Assembly: GCA_013044415.1 (NCBI GenBank)
Contig: JABEUO010000256.1
Span: forward strand, 1-24,959
Direction of reading: 5' to 3'
From: Acidimicrobiaceae bacterium
Lineage (GTDB): Bacteria; Actinomycetota; Acidimicrobiia; Acidimicrobiales; Acidimicrobiaceae
DNA: 24,959 nt
Made by a program: the position numbers and the translations under genes. Shown in pieces: positions 8,301 to 13,794 of this stretch. A model generated the notes under the pieces. The model saw nothing but the letters and a program-made list of their open reading frames with translations. It did not search any database and was not told the DNA's origin. Each line of letters starts with the position of its first letter. Position 1 is the first letter of the stretch.

Positions 8301-9269
8301 CTATGCTAGACCCGCCTCAATCGATTCGGCAACCTCTGCGATCAAGCCAAGGCCCGCCGGAAGGGAGATGACCTCGGCAACTTCGACGAGGCGAGAACTC
8401 TTGGCCACCTTCTCCTTTAGAAGATCGACATATCGACAGTTGGTCTCGGCCATAGCGTTCCACAATTCACTTGCACCTATCAAACCCGTCCAACCCTTGC
8501 CAAGTGACTTGGCTGCGATCGCAGAACCCTTGCCATCGGCCAACCAGTTAAAGACCTCCATCTCGGTCTTGGAAAAGACCTGTGGATAGATCCGATTTGC
8601 AACGACCAGAGCCAGAGATACCTCCGTCTGATCACTGAGCCGCTCCGCCAGTTCGATCGACTCCTGCACCGGAGTCTCTTCGGCGGTCGAGACGAGTACT
8701 ACCCCGGTGGTCTTCGGATCTCTCAAGATATCTGACATCCAAGCCGTCTGGTCGACCACCATCCCGACCCTGAAGAGTTCTCCGACCCCCTTGGGAGAAG
8801 CGAGTTGGGAAACTATGTGGCCCGATGCAGCGGAGTCGACGATGACAATGTCGTAGTGGTTCTCCTTGACCTCCCAACAGAGCTTCCCGACGACGAGGAT
8901 CTCCCTCACCCCGGGGGCTGCGTTAGCGACAAAATCGAAGGCCTTGGCGAGTGGACCCAATCTTGGAAGTACCGGAAGCCTGAGGTAGATCTTGAGGTAC
9001 TCATTCAGTGCCGCCTCGGTATCCATCGACATCGCCCAGAGGTTTGGCCTGACGAGTTCCGGCTTAAATCCGATGGCACTTCGACCAAACATTCTCTGGA
9101 GGTCACCCTTTGCGTCAACCTGACACAACAGGGTCGACATCTTCCGTTGAGAAGCCAGCCACGCCAAAGAGGCGGCAATGGTGGACTTTCCCACTCCTCC
9201 CTTGCCGGTGACGAAAATTAGGCGCTTCGAGAGGAGCGCCTCGATCCCTGAGGCTGCCTTGGCGCTCAC
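8301..9269 (-). CDS. ArsA/Get3-family ATPase, first of pair (Rv3679-like)
   Basis: A 322-residue ATPase with a complete deviant Walker A motif, GKGGVGKST (22-30), including signature lysine K23. Next come CQVDAKGDLQRMFG and switch II IVDSAASGHIVSQLASP, close to the ArsA/Get3 DTAPTGH motif. There is no CxxC motif and no membrane segment. It corresponds to the smaller member of the mycobacterial Rv3679-Rv3680 pair. Its start is GTG at 9267-9269, overlapping the TGA of the DUF3107 gene (GTGA), and its stop abuts the ATG of the second ATPase, so all three should be made together. The likely product is a heterodimer with one canonical and one altered nucleotide site. The client, perhaps a membrane or tail-anchored protein, is inference from Get3 only. 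Confidence 0.88.
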   Translation of the reverse strand: MSAKAASGIEALLSKRLIFVTGKGGVGKSTIAASLAWLASQRKMSTLLCQVDAKGDLQRMFGRSAIGFKPELVRPNLWAMSMDTEAALNEYLKIYLRLPVLPRLGPLAKAFDFVANAAPGVREILVVGKLCWEVKENHYDIVIVDSAASGHIVSQLASPKGVGELFRVGMVVDQTAWMSDILRDPKTTGVVLVSTAEETPVQESIELAERLSDQTEVSLALVVANRIYPQVFSKTEMEVFNWLADGKGSAIAAKSLGKGWTGLIGASELWNAMAETNCRYVDLLKEKVAKSSRLVEVAEVISLPAGLGLIAEVAESIEAGLA

Positions 9270-9502
9270 AACGCCCCGAAGCCGACCCTACGCTCTTCTT
9301 TGGGCGGGCCAAGCTCGACATAAGCGATCTTGGCCGACGGTACCCCGACCCTCTTCCCTTTCTTATCGGTCAACCAGAGGATTGAACCGTCCTTAGACAT
9401 AGCTTGCTCTACTAGCTTCTCGATATTCTCCTGCGTCTCGCCTTCGGGCGCCTCGAGTACTAGTTCTTTCGGCGATTCAGAGATTCCTAGACGGATATCC
9501 AC
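9266..9502 (-). CDS. DUF3107 family protein (TB9.4-like)
   Basis: A 78-residue protein matching the actinobacterial DUF3107 family, whose mycobacterial member is Rv3208A/TB9.4. The N-terminal DIRLGISESPKEL, the central LTDKKGKR and the C-terminal AYVELG...RRVGFG are the family landmarks. The function is not known. The start is GTG at 9500-9502 with AGGGGG 5 nt upstream. It leads the operon and overlaps the first ArsA-like ATPase by 4 nt, which suggests that it works with the ATPase pair. A short palindrome, CCAAT-ctaa-ATTGG at 9520-9533, lies just ahead of the ribosome site and could be a control site. No clear promoter is visible in the 142 bp upstream. Confidence 0.9.
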   Translation of the reverse strand: MDIRLGISESPKELVLEAPEGETQENIEKLVEQAMSKDGSILWLTDKKGKRVGVPSAKIAYVELGPPKEERRVGFGAL

Positions 9503-9608
9503 TACGGCCCCCTATGTGCCCAATCTAAATTGGCCTCAAAGATGAAGCCTCCAATACCTAGCGACAAAACTAATCAACTACTGACGCTTTGCCACCCTAT
9601 GTTCCAAC

Positions 9609-9667
9609 TTAGGAGATCCACTCCTAAATGTCATCTCGGAAATGTCATCTCGGAAATGTCATCTGCG
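9609..9667. repeat. 14-bp tandem repeat (x3) and adjacent 7-bp hairpin at cytochrome b gene end
   Basis: Three copies of a 14-bp unit (aaatgtcatctcgg) occupy 9626-9639, 9640-9653 and 9654-9667; the last has cg/gc swapped near its end. The stop codon of the cytochrome b gene (9645-9647) lies inside the second copy, so the last residues (MTFPR) are encoded by the array. Just beyond, TTAGGAG at 9609-9615 and CTCCTAA at 9621-9627 form a perfect 7-bp stem with a 5-nt loop. It sits at the right place for a terminator, but no U-tract follows. Confidence 0.75.
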
Positions 9668-10238
9668 AAAATGAACCACGATGGCGAATCACCATCAGAA
9701 GATGGCCCAAAAAGACGATCGTCATGATATAAAAGCCAAAGTCGTGCAGGAAAGTTGCACCCTGTCTGTCGGAAAGCGGCAACGGTATGTACAGGCCCAT
9801 CACTAATCCACTCAACAGCATCGCAATTAGCGATGACAAGAAGAAGGCCCCGTTGAGCTTCTGCCCGGAATTGAAACGGCCACCATGGTACCAGGAGGCT
9901 TTAGTAGGGTGTTTCAACCAAGCTCTGTCGGATGCGCTCCAACTTGCCAACTCCGATAGGCGGCGGCGGAGCTCGGAATGTGACGGAGAGTAGATCACCG
10001 CTAACAGTAGCGGAAGTAGCACCAAGAAACCGGCGTAGATATGTATCTCAACGATCAATGCCCGGTTCCCTATTAGCGGCGCCAGTGAGGGAAAGTACAA
10101 AAGCGAACCCGTGAAGAGCAGGACTAGAAAACAGAGCGCACTGCTCCAGTGGATCAATCGCTCGGTGATGATGAACCGTGGCTCATTTGAACTCGCCGAT
10201 AATGTGTCCAACGACACGCCATTTGCATCCCCGATCAC
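9645..10238 (-). CDS. Membrane cytochrome b (b561/FdnI-type) partner of molybdoenzyme
   Basis: A 197-residue integral membrane protein with four predicted helices at about 29-50, 62-83, 130-152 and 162-184. Histidines suited to bind two b hemes lie in or near the helices: H30 (RLIHW), H66 (EIHIYAG), H165 (FLHDFGFY) and H179 (FLGHLLMV). This is the pattern of the formate dehydrogenase/hydrogenase cytochrome b group, which moves electrons between a periplasm-facing enzyme and quinones. It follows the Tat-exported molybdoenzyme with a 2-nt gap, so the two most likely form one complex, comparable in principle to MsrP-MsrQ. The GTG start at 10236-10238 has AGGGA 8 nt upstream. The C-terminus runs into a tandem repeat. 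Confidence 0.85.
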   Translation of the reverse strand: MIGDANGVSLDTLSASSNEPRFIITERLIHWSSALCFLVLLFTGSLLYFPSLAPLIGNRALIVEIHIYAGFLVLLPLLLAVIYSPSHSELRRRLSELASWSASDRAWLKHPTKASWYHGGRFNSGQKLNGAFFLSSLIAMLLSGLVMGLYIPLPLSDRQGATFLHDFGFYIMTIVFLGHLLMVIRHRGSFSQMTFPR

Positions 10239-10240
10239 TG

Positions 10241-10969
10241 CTAAAGTCCCTGATAGTTAGAGATGTAGGCATCTTGAGGGTAGCCATTTTGCTCCCAGTA
10301 GCCAACCAATGCAGATGAAGATAGCTTGACCTCGTTGAGCCATTTGATCGACTTATATCCGAACATCTTGGGCACAAATAGCCTAACTGGGCCCCCGTGT
10401 GCCCGTGAGAGGGGTTTGTCGTCGAGGTAGGTCGCAACGAGCACTCCAAGCTTTCTAACCTGGGAGAGTGTCAGCGACTCGCTATAGACGTTGTCGGCCG
10501 AATAGAAATTTACAGCCTGCGCCCCGGCTAATGGATGCGACCTCTCTATCAAGTCGGCGAGGGGCACTCCCCTCCAGCGAACACCATTGACCACCCATCC
10601 GGTTACGCATTGGAAATCGTCTATCAACTCCACCTGGTTGAGCCGTGCAAGCTCGTCCAAACCGTAGCTATGGGCGGTATCTACTAGTCCGGTGATCCTC
10701 AGCCTATAACTCGAAGGATCGACGAGTGGATACCCCCCGGTGACGGTGTAGTACCTGAACCCACCACCGGGGAGAAAGGAGGTCAGGGACCCCCCACCAA
10801 TAAGGGACGTGCTATTTCTGATTAGGTTCTCAACCGGCGCCCCGACAAAAAGGGACGACACGGCTACCCCCAACCCGATTAACACAGATCGCCTGGCTAA
10901 GTTGGACCCCTCCGAAGCGTCTGTGGAGAATTCAGGTGGGTCACTTTTAAAGTCGCCGCCAACACCCAT
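10241..10969 (-). CDS. Tat-exported sulfite-oxidase-fold molybdoenzyme
   Basis: A 242-residue molybdopterin-binding protein of the sulfite oxidase/MsrP (YedY) fold. A twin-arginine signal is visible, LARRSVLIG (24-32), followed by a hydrophobic stretch to about 44, after an unusually long 25-residue n-region. The molybdenum-ligand cysteine is C121 in DDFQCVTGW, followed by GVRWRGVPLADLIE. The C-terminal half has PVRLFVPKMFGYKSIKWLNEV, a family hallmark that includes cofactor contacts. The substrate cannot be told: sulfite, methionine sulfoxide and other S- or N-oxides are possible. The cytochrome b gene just downstream implies exchange of electrons with the quinone pool. The ATG start has only a weak ribosome site; an AT-rich palindrome lies 23-42 bp upstream. 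Confidence 0.88.
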   Translation of the reverse strand: MGVGGDFKSDPPEFSTDASEGSNLARRSVLIGLGVAVSSLFVGAPVENLIRNSTSLIGGGSLTSFLPGGGFRYYTVTGGYPLVDPSSYRLRITGLVDTAHSYGLDELARLNQVELIDDFQCVTGWVVNGVRWRGVPLADLIERSHPLAGAQAVNFYSADNVYSESLTLSQVRKLGVLVATYLDDKPLSRAHGGPVRLFVPKMFGYKSIKWLNEVKLSSSALVGYWEQNGYPQDAYISNYQGL

Positions 10970-10991
10970 ACCGTCAGCAACTACTTTTACG

Positions 10992-11011
10992 AAGAATTAT
11001 TTCTAATTCTT
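10992..11011. promoter_or_regulatory. 8-bp perfect AT-rich palindrome upstream of the molybdoenzyme
   Basis: AAGAATTA (10992-10999) and TAATTCTT (11004-11011) are exact inverted copies around a 4-nt centre. The site is in the 67-bp space between the mrp stop and the molybdoenzyme start. The position fits an operator for the molybdoenzyme gene. It could instead be a weak 3' hairpin of mrp, but it has no GC-rich stem. The flanking TGATAAGAATTA is loosely Fur-like; I would not name a regulator. Confidence 0.45.
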
Positions 11012-11036
11012 ATCATTAGCTCAGTCGCATACGGAG

Positions 11037-12146
11037 TCAGTTAATCTTTAGCTCACTCCTATAGCGGCGCGCCGGTCCCATATCTATGATTCGCTGTGCT
11101 AATTCAAGAAATTCCTCGGTACCCTTTCCGGACGCCTCGGGTACTCCCGAATCACCACCCTCCCTGAGGGTCACCGACAACGGGATCTTGCCGACCAGCG
11201 GTACCGAGAGGCTCTCGGCGAGGGCTTTGCCGCCCCCGGAACCGAAGATCTCGTACTTCTTGCCGTCATCGCCGACAAAGTAGCTCATATTCTCGATAAC
11301 CCCTCTAACTGGCAGCTTAAGTTTGCGAGCCGCGAGGGCACTCCTCTGTGCTACACGCTCGGCTGCAAGCTGGGGAGTAGTAACCACGAAGACTTCTGAC
11401 TTAGGGAGGTACTCACCCAAGGAGAGGGCGACGTCGCCCGTTCCAGGCGGCATGTCGATCAGTAGGTAATCGAGCTTCCCCCAGAAAACGTCGATGATGA
11501 ACTGCTCGAGGGTCTTGTGTAGCATTGGGCCGCGCCAGATCACCGGGGTATCGTCGGAGACGAAGAATCCAACGGACATGACCTTGACGCCGTGTCCAAC
11601 GGGCGGCACCATCAGGTTCCCGATCAGCTGTGGCTTACGTTCGATTCCGAGCATCGCCGGGACCGAAAATCCGTAGACGTCTGCGTCCAAGAGTCCGACC
11701 TCGTTACCCATCTTCGCGAGGGCAACCGCCAGGTTCACAGTGACTGAAGACTTTCCGACACCCCCTTTGCCAGAGGAAATTCCAATCACCCTCGTCGGAG
11801 AGTTACCTGCGCTAAATGGGGGTTTCCTCTCCAGCCTTGCGGCGGCCGCCGCCGTTCCTTCGATGGAGACCAGCGCCTCTGCGATCGCCTCTATGGCACT
11901 TTCACTGCCGGGCAGAATCCTCACCTTGATGTCTTTGTAGTAATCCTTCAGGGCATCTACCACCATCCCCTCGAGCTCGTCGGCGTAATCCGGTAGCGGC
12001 TTCAGGGTAGCGATTTCGACGTGTGCTTTATTACGTGAGCTGCTCGCCTGGGTGATCATCTTCAAATCGACGATGCTCGCCCTAAAATCTGGTTCCATCA
12101 CCCCCCTAAGTCGCTCGACTATCTGGGGATCCAACTCGGTTGCCAA
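11037..12146 (-). CDS. mrp: Mrp/NBP35-family Fe-S carrier ATPase
   Basis: A 369-residue scaffold/carrier ATPase of iron-sulfur cluster assembly. An N-terminal DUF59/MIP18 domain covers about 5-95 (MEPDFRASIVDLKMI). A linker leads to the ATPase with GISSGKGGVGKSSVTVNLA (122-140), LLDADVYGFSVP and DMPPGTGDVAL. The CxxC cluster-binding motif usual after ENMS is missing; the sequence there is ENMSYFVGDDGKKYEIFG. The same region of DUF59-Mrp proteins is variable in actinobacteria as I recall, so this may be a lineage trait. The start is TTG at 12144-12146, backed by AGGAG 7 nt upstream. It is divergent from the SufR-like regulator across 68 bp, suggesting that the regulator controls it. Confidence 0.93.
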   Translation of the reverse strand: MATELDPQIVERLRGVMEPDFRASIVDLKMITQASSSRNKAHVEIATLKPLPDYADELEGMVVDALKDYYKDIKVRILPGSESAIEAIAEALVSIEGTAAAAARLERKPPFSAGNSPTRVIGISSGKGGVGKSSVTVNLAVALAKMGNEVGLLDADVYGFSVPAMLGIERKPQLIGNLMVPPVGHGVKVMSVGFFVSDDTPVIWRGPMLHKTLEQFIIDVFWGKLDYLLIDMPPGTGDVALSLGEYLPKSEVFVVTTPQLAAERVAQRSALAARKLKLPVRGVIENMSYFVGDDGKKYEIFGSGGGKALAESLSVPLVGKIPLSVTLREGGDSGVPEASGKGTEEFLELAQRIIDMGPARRYRSELKIN

Positions 12147-12214
12147 CTTGATTCTCCTAGCACTTAATTAGCTTGGGCTATAACTTCACACTTCTTTTAG
12201 GTAGACTAGTAACG
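12147..12214. promoter_or_regulatory. Divergent promoter region of mrp and the SufR-like gene
   Basis: 68 bp separate the two starts. It is AT-rich and contains TATAAC at 12179-12184 on the plus strand, a fair -10 match, and TTAATTA at about 12164-12170. No matching -35 at normal spacing is visible. If the plus-strand gene began at the upstream TTG (12173), TATAAC would fall inside it and only 26 bp would remain, which is one reason to prefer the ATG at 12215. Confidence 0.45.
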
Positions 12215-12997
12215 ATGTCCCAAAGCCAGATTGAGCGAAGCCATATACACCGGGTACTTGGCAAGAAAGATTCTCAAAGCATCCCCCTCAACCAGGAGAA
12301 GGAACTGACGGACGAAGAGTTTTCATCGGCCGTTTCGGCTATCGTCTCCGCCTTCGGTGATCCGACCCGACGTGAGATCTACCTCTACGCCCGGGAGGGT
12401 GATGGAGTGAGCGCTTCGGACGTAGCTTTGAAGTTCGAACTCCACCCGAATGTCGCACGGCACCACCTCGACAAGCTCGCGGCGGGAGGATACCTCGACG
12501 TCCACATTGACCGAAATTCGCTAGCCGGAGCGGGACGTCCGTCAAAGAGGTACCGCGCCTCGACCAAGGACACCACTATCCAGACGCCGACTAAGGGCCA
12601 CGAATTGACCGCAATGCTCCTCTCTAGGGCCCTCGAACTTATCCCAAACGAGATGGCTGAGAAGATGGCCGAGGAGGTCGGCGAATCATACGGAAAGATT
12701 CTCGCCGGGCAAATGCAGCCGGGCGAGGGTCAGAGGTCACTACAGAGCGCCATGAAGGCGGTTGCCGACGCACTCACCGCCCATGGGTTTTCCGCACACA
12801 CCTCAAATTCCGATTCCGCATTTGGATTGGTCAATGAACATTGTCCCTTTGGCAACCCAGCCCTCGTACACCCTGTGCTTTGTGCTGTCGATCGGGGGTT
12901 GGTAAAAGGGATGCTCGGTTCCCTGTGTGGTACCTCTATCCCCGTGACGATCTCTTCGAGGGCCCGGGGAGACGTGTCCTGTTCGGCGATCGTCTAG
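12215..12997 (+). CDS. SufR-like winged-helix regulator with C-terminal cysteines
   Basis: A 260-residue DNA-binding protein. The winged-helix domain spans about 33-118: GDPTRREIYLYAREG, helix-turn-helix VSASDVALKFELHPNVARHH, and a wing ending GAGRPSKRYRA. A helical region follows. The C-terminal domain has NEHCPFG (C210), HPVLCAVDRGLVKGML (C223), SLCG (C238) and SCSAIV (C256). This cysteine-rich tail on an ArsR-like winged helix is the layout of SufR, the Fe-S-cluster-binding repressor of suf operons. Divergence from mrp, itself an Fe-S gene, supports that reading. An in-frame TTG at 12173 would add 14 residues; I chose ATG 12215 because the extra residues are not family-like and overlap the promoter region. 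Other cysteine-bearing ArsR-type sensors remain possible. Confidence 0.82.
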   Translation: MSQSQIERSHIHRVLGKKDSQSIPLNQEKELTDEEFSSAVSAIVSAFGDPTRREIYLYAREGDGVSASDVALKFELHPNVARHHLDKLAAGGYLDVHIDRNSLAGAGRPSKRYRASTKDTTIQTPTKGHELTAMLLSRALELIPNEMAEKMAEEVGESYGKILAGQMQPGEGQRSLQSAMKAVADALTAHGFSAHTSNSDSAFGLVNEHCPFGNPALVHPVLCAVDRGLVKGMLGSLCGTSIPVTISSRARGDVSCSAIV

Positions 12998-13047
12998 TTA
13001 GATCAATCGAGAAAGGAGATCTGGGACACTCCGCTCCCCGGTACGCC

Positions 13048-13130
13048 CAGTCTCGCCAGTATGGCCAGTCTCGCAAGCACGCTCAGTCTCGCCAGTATGG
13101 CCAGTCTCGCAAGCACGCTCAGTCTCCCCA
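13048..13130. repeat. 36-bp perfect tandem repeat (2.3 copies) between convergent genes
   Basis: Two identical 36-bp units occupy 13048-13083 and 13084-13119, followed by an 11-bp partial third copy with one mismatch (13120-13130). Each unit is two related 18-bp halves, cagtctcgccagtatggc and cagtctcgcaagcacgct, so the array grew in two steps. It lies between the ends of the SufR-like gene and the second molybdoenzyme, and the latter's stop codon (13119-13121) straddles the junction with the third copy. The perfect identity suggests recent duplication or active maintenance. It is not a CRISPR: there are no unique spacers. Confidence 0.9.
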
Positions 13131-13736
13131 GAACCTCTGCTCGCGCCATGGGTCGCCGTAGTTATGGTAACCGTTGCTCTCCCAGAATCCCGGCTTATCG
13201 CTGGTCATAAACTCGATACCCCTAAGCCACTTGGCTGATTTCCAAAAATAGAGGTGTGGGACGAAGAACCTCAGTGGGTAGCCGTGCTCGGGTTCCAAAG
13301 GTGCGTTTGCGAACTCGTAGGCCAAAAGGGCGGTCTTCTCCCCGGTAACGTCTTGTATCGGAAGGTTCGCAGTAAAGCCGAATTCACTGTGGCACATTAT
13401 GTGGGTGACGTCACTTGTCGGTTTGGCGAGCCTGATGATCTCCTCGAAGGAGATCCCCTTCCACTGGGTGTCAAACTTTGACCACTTGGTAACACAGTGG
13501 ATATCCGTTACAACCGTCGTCTTTTCGAGATCCATGAGCTCGGCGTAGGAGAGGGTAACCTCGGAGTCGACGCTGCCAAAGACCCTGAAGTCCCAGTTGG
13601 TCAGGTCTTTATAGATGGGCACATTCCCTGCGTGTAGTACGGGAAATCGGTCGGTAAAATACTGCCCTGGCGGGAGTCGATCCGGGTCAATTCCGCGCTC
13701 CGCCAGCTCTTTACGATTTCTATCAAAGAATCCCAC
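13119..13736 (-). CDS. Cytoplasmic sulfite-oxidase-fold molybdopterin protein (YuiH-like)
   Basis: A 205-residue single-domain protein of the sulfite oxidase molybdopterin fold. The molybdenum ligand is C81 in TDIHCVTKWSKFD, followed by WKGISFEEII. The C-terminal half has GYPLRFFVPHLYFWKSAKWL, and the end GYHNYGDPWREQR is typical of the YuiH-like subgroup. There is no Tat or Sec signal, unlike the paralogue at 10241. The physiological reaction is unknown for this subgroup. The start is GTG at 13734-13736; the ribosome site is weak (AGG 11 nt upstream). It runs convergent to the SufR-like gene and stands apart from the ccm operon by 58 bp. The last codons overlap a 36-bp tandem repeat, but the protein end looks native. 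Confidence 0.88.
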   Translation of the reverse strand: MGFFDRNRKELAERGIDPDRLPPGQYFTDRFPVLHAGNVPIYKDLTNWDFRVFGSVDSEVTLSYAELMDLEKTTVVTDIHCVTKWSKFDTQWKGISFEEIIRLAKPTSDVTHIMCHSEFGFTANLPIQDVTGEKTALLAYEFANAPLEPEHGYPLRFFVPHLYFWKSAKWLRGIEFMTSDKPGFWESNGYHNYGDPWREQRFWGD

Positions 13737-13756
13737 CTGGACAAGCCTATCTCGTC

Positions 13757-13777
13757 GTGGCTTATAGTTAAAGCCGC
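13757..13777 (-). terminator. Possible hairpin after the ccm operon
   Basis: GGCTT at 13759-13763 and AAGCC at 13771-13775 form a 5-bp stem with a 7-nt loop, 18 nt after the end of the ccmH/I gene and before the next start. Flanking bases extend it only with a mismatch on the minus-strand RNA. No clear U-tract follows, so this is a weak terminator candidate. Confidence 0.3.
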
Positions 13778-13794
13778 AAATCTCCCAGCAGCTC

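Noticed and set aside
7131..9269. Arsenical efflux pump ATPase annotation for the ArsA-like pair
   Set aside because: No arsB, arsD, arsR or arsC is nearby and the metal-binding cysteines of ArsA are absent; the pair fits the Rv3679-Rv3680 group.
12173..12214. Longer start (TTG at 12173) for the SufR-like regulator
   Set aside because: It has no ribosome site, adds 14 residues not typical of the family, and would bury the likely promoter of the divergent pair.
13048..13130. Possible CRISPR-like array
   Set aside because: The units are contiguous with no unique spacers and no cas gene is present; it is a plain tandem repeat.
12841..13161. Plus-strand ORF whose end encodes repeated QSRQYGQSRKHA units
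   Set aside because: It starts inside the SufR-like gene in another frame, begins at a TTG with no ribosome site, and its repeat is only the 36-bp tandem DNA repeat read in frame.
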